NCBI GenBank assembly: GCA_037157565.1
Contig: JAZHRO010000019.1
Span: 19,280,001-19,344,000, forward strand
DNA from: Thalassia testudinum
Lineage: Eukaryota; Streptophyta; Magnoliopsida; Alismatales; Hydrocharitaceae
DNA: 64,000 nucleotides
Reading direction: 5' to 3'
Shown: piece by piece, positions 24,849 to 35,417 of the stretch
Layout of the letters: each line of letters begins with the position of its first letter
Position numbering within the stretch: position 1 is the stretch's first letter
Notes under the pieces: generated by a model
What the model was told of the DNA's origin: nothing
The model's input: only the letters and a program-made list of their open reading frames with translations
Database searches by the model: none
Made by a program: the position numbers and the translations under genes

Positions 24849-25795
24849 CTAGAGAAGAACAGGAGGGGATGCGGAGGGCGACAGATGCGAGAAATGTGTT
24901 TCAATCAAGCACACAAGCCTAGTCCTTATGGTGTATTCCTTAGGAGACCTAGAAATCTCACAAAGGGTGATTAAGTCCGTAAGCACTGGACTCCCCTTCC
25001 GAAGGCTAATCTGGCCAGGTTGATTACGAGGGGATTGCAGGGAAGGTTCTTCCTTTGGCCTGCGCCTCCTGTTTTGTAGACCCCACAATCGCGGTCGTTT
25101 GACACTGCCCCACAGCCTAGTGATCAGATTCTACCAAGGGAATGAAAGCCAAGTTCCTAGCAAACAAAACCTCGCCTTTCGAGACTTAACTCAATCCTGC
25201 CTAGGGCATGTCTACTCAGTTTTAAAGGGCTAGGATGGTGCTTGTGCTAGGGTTATGTGATGAGGCGTTGATTGGGGTGGTGCCTCTTAATTTTCCACTT
25301 TCAAGGTGTGTGCTTATGTCAAAACATGGTTTTCAAGCAAGGATTTTTAAGATGTGGTGTCTTTTAGTGTTTTATCCTTACTTTAGTATTTTTTAGGGTT
25401 GACGTGTCTTAATGTTTTCAAATAAGTTTTAGTGGGCATGTCAAGTTCTGCACACAATTCGGTGAAAGTAGATTTCCTTTTATTTTGTAAAGGCTCTAAA
25501 ACCCTAATGTACTCATCCTAATGATCATGTAGCTTCTACTAGATGAGTCGATTTTAGGGTTGAGTGGTGCGGCCCAGGTCAACTCATGGTGGCTTCGCAA
25601 ACACCACTCAAAAGAAAAAGAAAAGAACACTCCAAGAATTTATTCTGGATGTTAGAGTGTACATTTTTTTGTGGGGTGATGTGTTAAGGATGTGGGTCAA
25701 GCAATCAAACACCACGCCAATTTTTTTTCAATTTTTTCAATTTTTTTAGTTTTTTTTTCACGCAAGCAAACAATCATGAGAGAAGAATTACTCAC
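24849..25795 (-). other. Leader of the minus-strand Athila element with candidate intron
   Basis: The 1.1 kb between the primer site and gag has no gene. On the minus strand a good donor (AGTGAGTAAT, GT at 25795-25794) lies about 160 bp after the primer site. A pyrimidine-rich acceptor (CCTGTTCTTCTCTAG, AG at 24850-24849) lies just before the gag frame. The implied intron is 947 nt. The other two Asp-primed elements have equivalent signals at similar spacing. Splicing is inferred from sequence only. Confidence 0.4.
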
Positions 25796-25956
25796 TATCA
25801 GTCCTTGTTGCACCTATTCCCTTGTTACCGTCGTGGGATGCGTCGCTTCGCCGTCCACGCACCGAATTCCTGCAACCATCAAGTAAAAAGGAAAATAGGG
25901 CATTAGATGATGTGAGAATGAATGTGGAATGGAGGTGACAAAACAAATCCGTTGCC

Positions 25957-25974
25957 TTCGCGGCAACGGCGCCA
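25957..25974 (-). promoter_or_regulatory. Primer-binding site, tRNA-Asp type, within a hairpin
   Basis: The minus strand reads TGGCGCCGTTGCCGCGAA, which matches the tRNA-Asp 3' end with two changes near the far end. With the bases just downstream it forms a perfect 8-bp stem (CCGTTGCC at 25949-25956 with GGCAACGG at 25962-25969), and the two changed bases fall in the loop. Confidence 0.8.
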
Positions 25975-25979
25975 AAAAC

Positions 25980-27365
25980 TGATGTGTGCTTGTGCGTGTG
26001 TGTTAAGAAGTGTCGTTATAGTTGCACTTGCAATGCCAGTTTTAAAGTAAATAGACAGAGGTGAGTCCGAGTGTCGGTTTCAGGGAGGTGTGAAAATCGG
26101 ATTTTTCTTATCACTTGTTGTCACGGAAAGCGTGGAGTTTTGCTTGCGGAGTGCGGTTTGAAAAGCGAGAGAGAGATAGAGAGAGAGATTAGGGTTAGAG
26201 TGTTTCTTGTTTGATCATGCAACTTAAACAGAAATTAAAGTAACAACTGAACATAAAATAACTTCATTAATCATGCACTTTTAGTTCATAACTTACAACA
26301 ATAAATACATGCTCAAACAAAAGTAATGGAAAGCTTAAAAGAGAGAGAGAGAGGAAGGAGAGCGACGAGGTAGCCACGGCGGTGGAGGAGGCTTCGTCGG
26401 CGGCTCGTCATCTCCGACGATTACAAGAGGGCCTAAAGCTAGCTAAGAGAGGGGTGGAGTAGTTGCAAGGGAAGTGAATGCCTTGAATGAGTGGTTGGAG
26501 GGGGTTTAAATAGGGTTAAGGGCTTTATAAAAGAAGAAGGGGCTTTAGCGACGTCCGGGACGTCGCTAAAACCACTCCAAAAGTGTCGGTGAAGCCCTCC
26601 AGCCTACCGGTCAACCGCCCGCGCCATTCTTCTTCTCACTCGATCCGCAGCCGCTGCGTGAGAGCCGTCCGATAGAAGATCGGATGGCTGAGATCTACCC
26701 TTGGATGCGCTCGGATCGCGCCTCGGGCGCGCGTGTGCACGAGCGTCGTCGCTCGGCGTGCGCGCGCGCATGAGCGCTCGCTATTTGAGGGCGCGCGCGT
26801 GGCGCGATCATGGCCGCCCGATGCTGATTGGGCTGCCCAATTTCGCTGTGCGCTTCCTTCGTCTTCAATTTCACGCACCGCGCAGCTTGAACCCGCGTCG
26901 CGTGCGTGCGGGCGTGCGCGTTAACCGTTGCGCCACGCCCGCGCTTTGTCGCGGCGACCATGTGGTTCTTGATTGTCCGATCGAAGATCGACGGCTGAGA
27001 TTTGATCTCAGCTGATGGATGAGGTGGCGTGAGGTGGAGCAGGGGTGACGTGGCGCAATGAGGGCTGTTGATCACCAGATTAACGGTCAGAACTTCTTAG
27101 GCCCATTGTAGGAGCTCCGGATGTTGGATTTGGCCGATCTTGAGTCCGTTGGACTCTGTTCGTCATTCTTAATCCATCCATGTGGTCCGATTGCTCATCT
27201 GAGGCCTGCTTTGACAATTACTTACACAAATGGCCATTAATACAGTTTTATAAGCAATCTTGGTACATGATGCATGAAATGATCCCATTCTACTTATGTG
27301 GTGCCTTTTATTCTTAAGATGGGCCCTATTTAACAGAATTATCACCCCCTTGTGTAGTGTTATTA
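25980..27365 (-). repeat. 5' LTR of the minus-strand Athila element
   Basis: It is the partner of 14752-16138, in the same orientation and one base different in length. It starts five bases from the primer site and ends at the target duplication GGTAC (27366-27370). Differences from its partner are concentrated at CpG sites in the GC-rich block (26690-26960), the pattern expected from decay of methylated cytosines. Confidence 0.88.
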
Positions 27366-28302
27366 GGTACCATCCTTCTTCACAAACAATACCGGGGCTC
27401 CCCACGGAGACACACTGGGCCTCACAAAGCCCTTCTCCAGAAGGTCCTGCAACTGAAACTTGAGCTCTCGCAGCTCAAGTGGTGCCATCCTGTATGGCGC
27501 TGTAGAAATGAGGCTGGTCCCCGGTATTAGTGAGATCTCAAACTTGATCTCACGCTCAGGCGGTAGTCCTGCCAACTTATCTGGGAACACGTTGGGGTAC
27601 TCTCTAACCACCGGAATACTCTGAAAGTCTGCCACAGGGTTGGGCTCCACCACCACACAAGCCAGGAAGCCCTCACACCCTTGGTCCAAAAGTCTCGCCG
27701 CCCAAAGTGCAGAAATGCACCTGAAGCCTCCGTCCACTGGCTGTCCGTGAAACTCGAAAGAAGGCAACTCCGGTATGGAGAAGACGATCTTCCTCTCAAA
27801 ATAGTCCACCAAGGCGTGGTAAGTGGATAGCCAGTCCATCCCCAGAATCATGCCAAAGTCCTCCATCGGTATCACAATCAGATCAGTGGGGAGGCTGTGT
27901 CCCCCAACACTGACCTCGTATCTTGTGTAAACCTCTTCAGCTACAAATAGCTGACCACCCGGACCTCTGATCACAAACGGATCCTCTAACAACACTGTCC
28001 TACCCCAAATCGACAGCAAAACTAGCAGCGGCAAACGAGTGCATGGTGCCGGAATAAAAAAGTGTGTAAACTAGTCTGCCGGAAACTGTAACCATACCTG
28101 CCACCACTGATCCTGAAGCTTTGGCATCTCTGTGTGTCAGAGCGTTGATATGCCCCTCAGCCTTAGGCGCGGACGAAGCAGCCACACTCTGCGTCGGACG
28201 GGTAGCTGCTGGCCGGTACCCTCCCCGCGACTGCTGTCCTCCCCCACGCGCCTGGGAACCTCGGCCTCCTGCTCGTCCTCCAGTGCTCGGCGCGGGGAGC
28301 AT
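27366..28302 (-). pseudogene. pol: Tekay-type pol: protease and start of reverse transcriptase, broken
   Basis: The frame at 28000-28302 ends with the protease active-site region, read as TLFYSGTMHSFAAASFA; the catalytic aspartate expected in DSGA is tyrosine here. A frame change near 28010-28030 leads into 27363-28034, which carries GMILGMDWLSTYHALVDY, then EYPNVFPDKLAGLPPERE and the reverse transcriptase start RPSVSPWGAPVLFVKKDGT. It stops at the target duplication of the inserted Athila element and continues at 14751. Protease loss and the split make it non-functional. Confidence 0.88.
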
Positions 28303-28326
28303 CTACTGACCTCCAGCCCTAGACGG

Positions 28327-29504
28327 TCAGTCTCTTCTGATGTGGCTCGGCTGGCCACACTGGTAGCAAAGAGGAACTTGACTCCCGCCCTCAGTAGGTC
28401 CCTGCTGACTGCTGGGCGGGGGTCCGGTGCTAGCAGCTGGCCCCTGTAGGGGGCCCCCAAAGGCCATTGATGGCCCCGCAAAGCGTGATGGCTCTCTTGC
28501 GGGTGCCGCGTGCCTCCTCTCTCACCGACCCTGTGAGTAGTCTGGCTGGTAGGGCCTCTTCCGTCCGCTGTTAGTGTCACGTGCGGCCGGGTTGGTCTCC
28601 TCATATGTCATGGCTGCCTCCATCACTCTAGAGAATGTAGGTAGCTTCAAGGGTTTGACATACCCCTAAATAGCAAGTTGGAGCCCCTCAGTGAACCTCC
28701 ACAGGTGCTCCTCCTCGGTAGCCACAGCTATCGCGGCGAAGCGAGACAGCTCCAGAAAACACGTGCGATACGCGCTCACTATCATCGTCCCCTGGCGGAG
28801 AGTGTGGAACTCTCGCCTCCTCTGGTCCTGCCACGTCTGGGGAAAGTACTGCTCGTAGAAGAGGGTGACAAACTGGTCCCAAGTCGGCTTGGCCCTCTCC
28901 TGACCTCTGACTGCCCTCCACCACTTGTGTGCTGTGCTCTCCAGCTGGTATGTGGCAAAGGCCACGCGGCACTCTGCAGGGGGGCGAAGGGTGTCAAACA
29001 CCTTCTCGATCTGCTCAAGCCAGTCCTCCGCCTCAGTCGGGTTCTCATCCCCCTTGAAGGAGGGGGCTTCAGCTTTTGGAACTGTCTGAAAAGCTCGTAA
29101 TGGTGCTGAAGTGGGGAAACTGGTACGCCTCCAGGCAAGGAGGGCTCATGCTCGGAAGTGTCAGAGGAAGGTGGAGGCGATGGAGGGCCACCCCCTCCCT
29201 CACATCCAGTGCTGTGTCTGTCTTGAGTTCCCACAGAGGACTCCCCCTCCGCAGCCTCAGGAAGAGGCGCCCGTGGAGGCGGGCGAAGCTCCTCTCATAC
29301 GATCTCCCGTATCAGCTGGGCGAGGTCCTGGGCCTGAACGCCCAGAAGTAGTGGCTGGTCCACTGAGACGTCGGGCTCAACGCGCCCGCCCCTCCGACCT
29401 CGTCCTCGGCCGCGTCCGCGGCCCGCCTCGCTGACTCCCCGTCGAGGCATCTCCTGCAAGGAGATGCGAACACAGAACAGAAAAGATGTCAATTCCACAG
29501 ACAT
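28327..29504 (-). pseudogene. gag: Tekay-type gag, broken
   Basis: The N-terminus (about 29310-29450) is arginine/glycine-rich (MPRRGVSEAGRGRGRGRG). The capsid-like core at 28666-29001 has ESTAHKWWRAVRGQE and WDQFVTLFYEQYFP. A zinc-knuckle remnant lies at 28327-28368 with CYQCGQPSH; its last cysteine codon is replaced by a stop. Several frame changes separate these pieces. Gag would package the element RNA into particles, but this copy cannot encode a whole one. Confidence 0.82.
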
Positions 29505-29619
29505 TCAACAAAGGAAACTCAGATCAGGTGTCAAAAGGTACGTTGTGGTGGTTACTCTAGTCACAAGCATGTGAATTAGTTAATTTCCAATTAGTTGGTT
29601 CACTTCTCGGGATGACCTT

Positions 29620-29631
29620 GCTCTGATACCA
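29620..29631 (-). promoter_or_regulatory. Primer-binding site, initiator tRNA-Met type
   Basis: The minus strand reads TGGTATCAGAGC, the standard match to the 3' end of initiator tRNA-Met. It starts three bases after the 5' LTR end (29635), as expected for chromoviruses. Confidence 0.9.
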
Positions 29632-29634
29632 TCT

Positions 29635-30584
29635 TGTTACGACCTGGTTCTCGAATCCCTATAGGACACGAGACCGGACTGACTTGACTGATCCCAAGAC
29701 CCAATCGTCTAACGAGAAAGTAACAAAAAAGCAGTAAAATAAACCACATTTACCATGCAAGCAACTAACAGTAACAAAAGAGCAGCAGTAAAGAAGTAAA
29801 CTACTACAATACACACCACCACAACAGTAGAAAATTAAACAGGTACAGGAATATAAAGTTCACAATGAAAGAGTACAGAAGTGTAACAACTACTCACTGC
29901 AACAGGAAACGGAGTACAACAGAAAGCTACAACTACTGGGCTCTACTGGGCCCAGCACCCTCTGTAGCCGTAGGCTCTAGCTGCTCTACACCTGGACCTG
30001 AGAAAGGTTATGAGTACAAGAAATCAGCGAACGCTGAGTAGAGTGGCAACCAGCTAACTAAAATAGTAAAAGTGGACAGGTAGCTGTTGTTTTTCAATTT
30101 CTTTCTTTCTTTAACTAATTATTCTTTCTTTCATCACTTGGTTTATTTATCAAGTCTCTTTCTTGATCTTGAATGTTCCTCGTGGGAACGATCTTGATTG
30201 CAGTCTTTTCCGAAGAGTAGAAGTAGCATGTGGTGCTCTCTTGGCCGGGAGAGTCCCCCGTGGTGGTCCTACACTCAGTCAACCACCCTAAGGTCACTGA
30301 CAGACGTAATGGTGACTACAGCATGTGTGATAAACGCATAGGTAGCTACCCCGCACTGGCACGCGGTCAGTCATTTCCATTAATGGGTGCACCCAAAGCA
30401 CAGCACGGAACTAGTATAGGGCATAGCCCTCTCAGTAATAGGGGTCTAGCCCCTAAGAACCAAACTGGGGTCTTACCCCTCCACAGTCCGCGCACCCTCG
30501 CTTGACTACCCTGGTTTGCCCAGTGGGCCTAACAAGTCGGTGTAGAGTGGCTAGCTGAACCTCGGGCCCCGTGGGGTGGCTAGC
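29635..30584 (-). repeat. 5' LTR of the Tekay-type element, first piece
   Basis: It starts TGTTACGACC next to the primer site and matches 9215-10163 closely. It is cut at 30584 by the 7.7 kb element, which duplicated CTAGC (30580-30584 and 38333-38337), and continues at 38338. It carries the mini-hairpin row at 30418-30480. Confidence 0.9.
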
Positions 30585-32348
30585 TGTTGAACGTGAGGAA
30601 TCTACGCTAACGTGTTTGGTTTTGGAAAACCCGTCGTTGTAGTTCGAAAGCGAAGGATTCGTGTTCAACAAATAAAATTTATACCGAAATAAGAATTCCG
30701 GGTCGAACACAGGGAGGCGAACGTTTGATTTAAAAACTCCGCGTTTCTTTTTATTTTGTCACAAAGAAATTCAATTTAAACTATCTAAGTATCTACAACA
30801 AATAAAAGAGAGAGAGGGAGTAAGAGAGAGCGAAGGAATACTATACATGGAAATCAAAATGAGATGTAGAATAGACAAGGAATTTATCATAAAAGAGTTC
30901 TTTCATTACAACTAGAAAACATAAAACAATTACTCTAGAAAGCATTAAAAGAATGGAGGGAGAAATGTCCTCCTCGACGATCGCTCGGAGGACGAATAGA
31001 CTACTCTAGAAAGCAGTAAATCTATACTAGAAAGCAGTAAAAAGAATAGGGAGAGAGAAATCCTCCTCGACGGTCGCTTGGAGGACGAGCCGGAAGGGAC
31101 GACGCCTGGACGAAGGAGAACGAGGCGGGACGAAGGAGGACGAAGCAGAAGAACGGGAACGAAGCAGCACGCCGTCGTCGTCGCGGGATCCACTTCCGAA
31201 GGGGGACGAAAATTTGGACTTTATCTCGCGAGAAGCATCCCGGGTGTGGGACAAGCTTCTCTTGAGCTTTGGAGAGGTAGAGAGGAGAAGGAAGGGATGA
31301 AAATTTCGTATGGAGGGGGTCTCCTTTTATAGTTGCAAGGAGTGGGGGCAAAATGGACATTACATCTTCAAAATAATAAATAAGGGGTCTTTAGTGACGG
31401 ATAAAACCGTCGCTAAAGCCCCGCCGTCGCCGTCGCCGCCGCGCCACGCGCGCCCGCTCGGCTACCTGCGCGCGTAACGCAGACGCACGTCCGCGTCGTC
31501 TCAGCCGTCCGATCGCGAGATCGGACGGCTTAGATCGCGCCCGTGCCCGCTGCGTAGCGCGCCGCCCGCGTGCGATCGCGCGCCCACCAGGGCGTCCAAT
31601 TGCGCGTCGGCGCTATCGGGCGCGCGCGGCCGTTGGATCTTCATCCGACGCTCGTGCGCGCCCGCTCGCCCGCGCCTTCGCCCCCCTCTCCGCGGCTCGA
31701 ACCCGCGACCTCCGCTTCGCCCGCAGCTGCGTCGCCGCTGCGCTACGCGGGCGAAATGGTCGCGCGGACGTTTTTAAACGCGCGCGACCGCAGCCGTTGG
31801 ATCGAGATCCAACGGCGGAGAGGAGACGTTGCGTGGTCTTCACAGGACTTCTGCGGCCGATTGGGCGGCTGGGATGGCGCCACGTGGCGCCATCTTGGCC
31901 GTCCATCTTCTGGAAGTTGTAGATGGTGCCACGGATGTCGGATTGACTTGATTTTTGTGTCGTTCGGCTGCGATCGTCGATCCGAATTCATCCGTGTGGT
32001 CGGATTTTCCATCTGAAGTGCGGATTTACACCATCCTGGCCCTTGATCTTCTAGGGTTCCCCGGTCTCTATCTGATGCTACGGATGCCTGATTAGGGCGA
32101 TCTTGGAGTCGTTGAACTCCAATCGTCGCCCTGATCATATCCATACGGTTGGATCTTTGATCCGAGGCCCCGATAAAATATTTGCCCTGTCCAAGCACAT
32201 AAAAGGAGACAATTAACCTCCATTTTATTCAAACTACTCTAAATGCAAGATGATGCATGTAATGCAATATTTATATCATGAAATGCAATCTTATGCTTAA
32301 GAACATGCATAAATAGACATTTTAAGTAGTGTAAATGTGTTTACATCA
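30585..32348 (-). repeat. 3' LTR of the 7.7 kb element
   Basis: It begins TGTTGAACG and ends TTACATCA. In element orientation a TATAAAAGG box lies at 31331-31323. A GC-rich block (31400-31900) contains near-perfect inverted repeats, including a 12-bp stem with a 4-base loop at 31503-31530 and an 11-bp stem at 31793-31816. Frames inside it (such as 31570-32016 and 31743-32198) are recurrent only because the LTR is duplicated. Confidence 0.92.
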
Positions 32349-33016
32349 TACCCCCATGCCTATCTTTTGCTAGTCCCTAGCAAAAACTATATGCTATTTA
32401 TAAAAGAATTAGGTTAGATTATTTGGACCTGAGTTATTTTCAATCATTAAGAAATTGTCTACTTAAGAACTGAACTTTCAAAGACACAACAGTGCCCGGG
32501 TATCAGCCAAAATGCAGACCGCCTCAAGCCTCGCCTTATTCAAAGAAAAATTTCTTTTTCTGTTTTTACTCTTTTTTTTTTTTTAGATTTTCAAATTTTA
32601 GGGTTTAAGAGTGGCTTTCTACGGCCATTCAACTCACCCAAGATTTGATGAGAACCCTAAGTTTTAAGCATCTTATTGTGATGTGATAGACTCGTTGACC
32701 GGCAATTAAAACGGACTTCGGATTTCTACGCCTCTAGGTGACCTCAAAAAGAATTCTGCCTAAAGGTGTATCTTTACAACCGGTAGCTTTCTCCCTACTT
32801 TTATTTTTTAACGGGGTCAACACAAGGGTGAATCCAGTGTATATCTCCCCGGTTTATTCTACTTCTCCGCTTCTTCCTAAGTGTTTTGGGAATTTTTAGT
32901 GCATTTTCTGAGCTGGGTTCTGGACAACCGGTCGATGAGCTGTTACCACCGACAACTTGCCAGCCATACTCGTGCGGCGAAGTGTGGCTTATTTCTTTTT
33001 GTTCTTTTCTCCTTTT

Positions 33017-33060
<44 letters not shown>

Positions 33061-33607
33061 TAGGTGGCTTCCCTGGTCTAAGATTTACCTAAAGGCAGCA
33101 AAAAGAGAAAGGTCCAGTGACTGGGCTCTGGACAACCTACCTATGGGCTGTTACCCACGATAACTTGCCAGCCATATCACCCTAGAAGGTTCATTAGCTA
33201 CCCAATTTCCGTTAAAATCGCCAAACAACGAGTCAGTGCAAAGAAAGTGTGTAGATGCTTAAGACTCAAAATTCCCTCACATCAGAGGGCGGGTTGATAA
33301 GTCGTGTACTTATCACCCAAACTTATTTACTCCAATTATAATAAAATTCAGGTTGGCGAGAACTCGAAAAACAAATCCACATTTAAGTGGATACATAGGC
33401 TGATTAAGTCCAAAGACCTGAAGGGTCTTTGTGTTCAGAACATAATATAGTATTTCTTAAGATCGAAAATTTTCTGAAACCCAAATTCTCTTTCCTAATT
33501 TTGATTTTTTTTTTTTTTTAAATAAAACAAATCTACGGAGCTGACGAATGAATTCAAAGATAAATATCCATCCCCCCATGCCTATCTAATGCAATGTCCT
33601 CATTGTA
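32349..33607 (-). other. Non-coding 3' region of the 7.7 kb element
   Basis: From the LTR inward it has a G-rich tract (minus strand), the stem-loop TTTTGCTAG-TCC-CTAGCAAAA (32365-32385), and a long stretch similar to 17836-19080. That stretch includes two units with ACAACTTGCCAGCCATA-like sequence. A 38-base T run lies at 33020-33057. A second G-rich tract lies at 33569-33582 (minus strand), beside CAATG-TCCT-CATTG (33592-33605). No gene is visible. Confidence 0.75.
33020..33057. repeat. Homopolymer run of 38 T
   Basis: The run is A-rich on the element's own strand. The related region of the minus-strand Athila element has only about ten T here (18473-18484), so the run has expanded. Confidence 0.9.
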
Positions 33608-35392
33608 TTAAAAAGACATAAAATAGAGTGGAAAAGCGTAGAAAGCACCTGAATTGCGTGGATATCGGGTCCGCTCCGAGATGAAAATGAAAAAGAATGT
33701 ATATGTGCTGAGTTTAGTGCCTTCAGCTAGGCACACTATACAAAGAAAAGAAATGAAGAATTCACATGTGCAGGTCAAAATTAAAATGAAAAGAAGAATC
33801 CTCTGACCTGTCAGCAGAGGTCCACAGATGTGGACCAGATTGTGGTGCAGACCCACACCCCATAATCGAGAATATCTTAGGTTCTGGATAAAAATTACCC
33901 AAAACCTAAAATCAGAATGCAAGCGGGGTCGGGCCTGCGATTTGTGAGGATGCAACCCAAGGCCAAAATGTCGGGTTACAGAGAATTGAAGCTCAAAAGG
34001 ATAATCGTTAAATGTGTGCTTGAGTTTGACATCCTCGAAACAAATGTCGTAAGGGTTCTGATTTGATGGTTTCAGTTTAAAAGGAACCCTTCGACTCAAT
34101 CTTCCATTTCCTCCAAAATTGACTTCCCAAATCAGAATTTCCCAGCTCCTATCCTCCTCATTCGGCATATCAAATTCCATGACCTCTTGTATATTCATCA
34201 CCCCGTCTGAAATCTCCAAGTCTAGATGATGTGGCAAAATCAAAATTGACTTGGGTCTAATTATCTCAGAATTAGAATCATCAATAAGCTCAACAGGGTG
34301 TAACTGATAATCAGGGCATTGAATTAATTCTTCCAGAAAATGCGATTCTGGATCCGTATCGTGTGCCCTAATAAGATCAGTTTCCTCAGTTATTGGGCTA
34401 TCAAATGATCTATCAGATTCCTTAGGCCCAATCGTCTCACAAAAATCGTGATCTGAAAACTCGTGTGAGACTTCGCAACTTGAATCTTCACCATCAGGAT
34501 CCGTATCAATGTATGTCCCAAAATCATTTGTCACTCTGCGTTCCAAGGAGACATACGTTTCCTCGTAACCTGGCTCAGGGATTTCAGGTGAAGAAATCAA
34601 ATCATCCTTAATTGGTTGTTTTAATTCAATCTGGTCAGCTTCGTAACACGTGTCCCCCCCAACAGGTGCCTGAGCGGGTTCTGTCATTGGCTTTCCTGAA
34701 GAGAGTTCATCCTGGGAATTATTCCAAGATTGAATCAAAGAAACCACGAATCTCATCCTCAATTTCGCTAATTTCCCAAGTAGAAACTCACCCGGGTTCT
34801 TATCCTTAACATCCTGGAGCCAATCCAACAAAGACTTGTTTAAATCATCAATCATTTCAATCAGGGGCTCCAATCTCTCAATGCAAGGTATTGGCTGAAC
34901 TTCTAAAGATTGAATGATATTCCTCAAGTTAGCCAGAACCTTATCTTGAACCTGATTAACCTGAACCAAATGAGTTGGTTCAGGGTTGGGCGGGTTTGAC
35001 ATCAATGTAGAGGAATTAACGAATTGAGATTCGTTATACCCATCCTGATAATAGGTCATTTCAGATTGTTCAAAAGATGGAGATGACCTAAAGGCAGTGA
35101 AATCAGAGGATGGGTAAGGATCAGTGTATCCTTCTTGATTGTAGATCGCATTAGGTTGTTCATGAAAGGAGGACGATCTATAATCGATGCAACTCTGAGA
35201 AGGATAGAATTGAGAATCAAAGTGTTCAGGGTTAGACCCTAAACACGGGGGTCCGGAATTGTATCCCCAATCTGAATTATCCCAACTAACTGATGGTCGA
35301 TTACAATAAGAGTTGGGATAATCGTCATGTTGAGGATAATTTACAACAGGAGGGAAAGAGCGGGAATGCGTGGAATATGTGGAAGGATTCAT
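33608..35392 (-). CDS. Unrecognised protein of the non-autonomous element
   Basis: The product is about 594 residues, beginning MNPSTYSTHSRSFPP. The frame is open for 12 more codons upstream, but a strong splice acceptor (TTTGTATTGCAG) lies between the upstream ATG and this one, so I prefer the start at 35392. I recognise no domain. Visible features: an N-terminal Tyr/Ser/Pro/Asn-rich region with two imperfect repeats (about residues 65-120, each with F-x-x-Q or E-Q then YNQEGY or YYQDGY), a possible coiled segment with VQDKVLANLRNIIQSLE (about 145-165), an acidic middle (about 270-430), and a hydrophobic stretch near the C-terminus (RILLFILILTCTCEFFISFL). The tail (about the last 50 codons) overlaps sequence equivalent to the post-pol 3' region of Athila, so it may be read-through into formerly non-coding DNA. 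No cysteine-histidine knuckle or catalytic motif is seen. It could be a captured host sequence or a much altered gag-like protein. Confidence 0.65.
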   Translation of the reverse strand: MNPSTYSTHSRSFPPVVNYPQHDDYPNSYCNRPSVSWDNSDWGYNSGPPCLGSNPEHFDSQFYPSQSCIDYRSSSFHEQPNAIYNQEGYTDPYPSSDFTAFRSSPSFEQSEMTYYQDGYNESQFVNSSTLMSNPPNPEPTHLVQVNQVQDKVLANLRNIIQSLEVQPIPCIERLEPLIEMIDDLNKSLLDWLQDVKDKNPGEFLLGKLAKLRMRFVVSLIQSWNNSQDELSSGKPMTEPAQAPVGGDTCYEADQIELKQPIKDDLISSPEIPEPGYEETYVSLERRVTNDFGTYIDTDPDGEDSSCEVSHEFSDHDFCETIGPKESDRSFDSPITEETDLIRAHDTDPESHFLEELIQCPDYQLHPVELIDDSNSEIIRPKSILILPHHLDLEISDGVMNIQEVMEFDMPNEEDRSWEILIWEVNFGGNGRLSRRVPFKLKPSNQNPYDICFEDVKLKHTFNDYPFELQFSVTRHFGLGLHPHKSQARPRLHSDFRFWVIFIQNLRYSRLWGVGLHHNLVHICGPLLTGQRILLFILILTCTCEFFISFLCIVCLAEGTKLSTYTFFFIFISERTRYPRNSGAFYAFPLYFMSF

Positions 35393-35417
35393 GAGACACG
35401 GGAGGAAGAAAGGTGCC

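Larger units (their letters stand above)
14752..27365 (-). mobile_element. Athila-type gypsy element, minus strand, decayed
   Basis: LTRs at 14752-16138 and 25980-27365 (1387 and 1386 bp) bracket gag-pol in minus orientation. The target duplication GGTAC is at 14747-14751 and 27366-27370, inside the Tekay-type reverse transcriptase. The primer site matches tRNA-Asp (25957-25974) with two changes. The integrase phrase [12 protein letters not shown] and protease and reverse transcriptase motifs like those of the plus-strand element place it in the Athila lineage. LTR divergence is roughly 5-13 percent in two stretches, mostly C/T and G/A changes. It contains a solo LTR (16143-17797) and several stops and frame breaks. 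Confidence 0.9.

Noticed and set aside
31570..32198. Overlapping frames of 148-151 codons in the 7.7 kb element LTRs
   Set aside because: They are repeated unchanged in both LTRs, overlap on opposite strands and lie across inverted repeats in GC-rich DNA.
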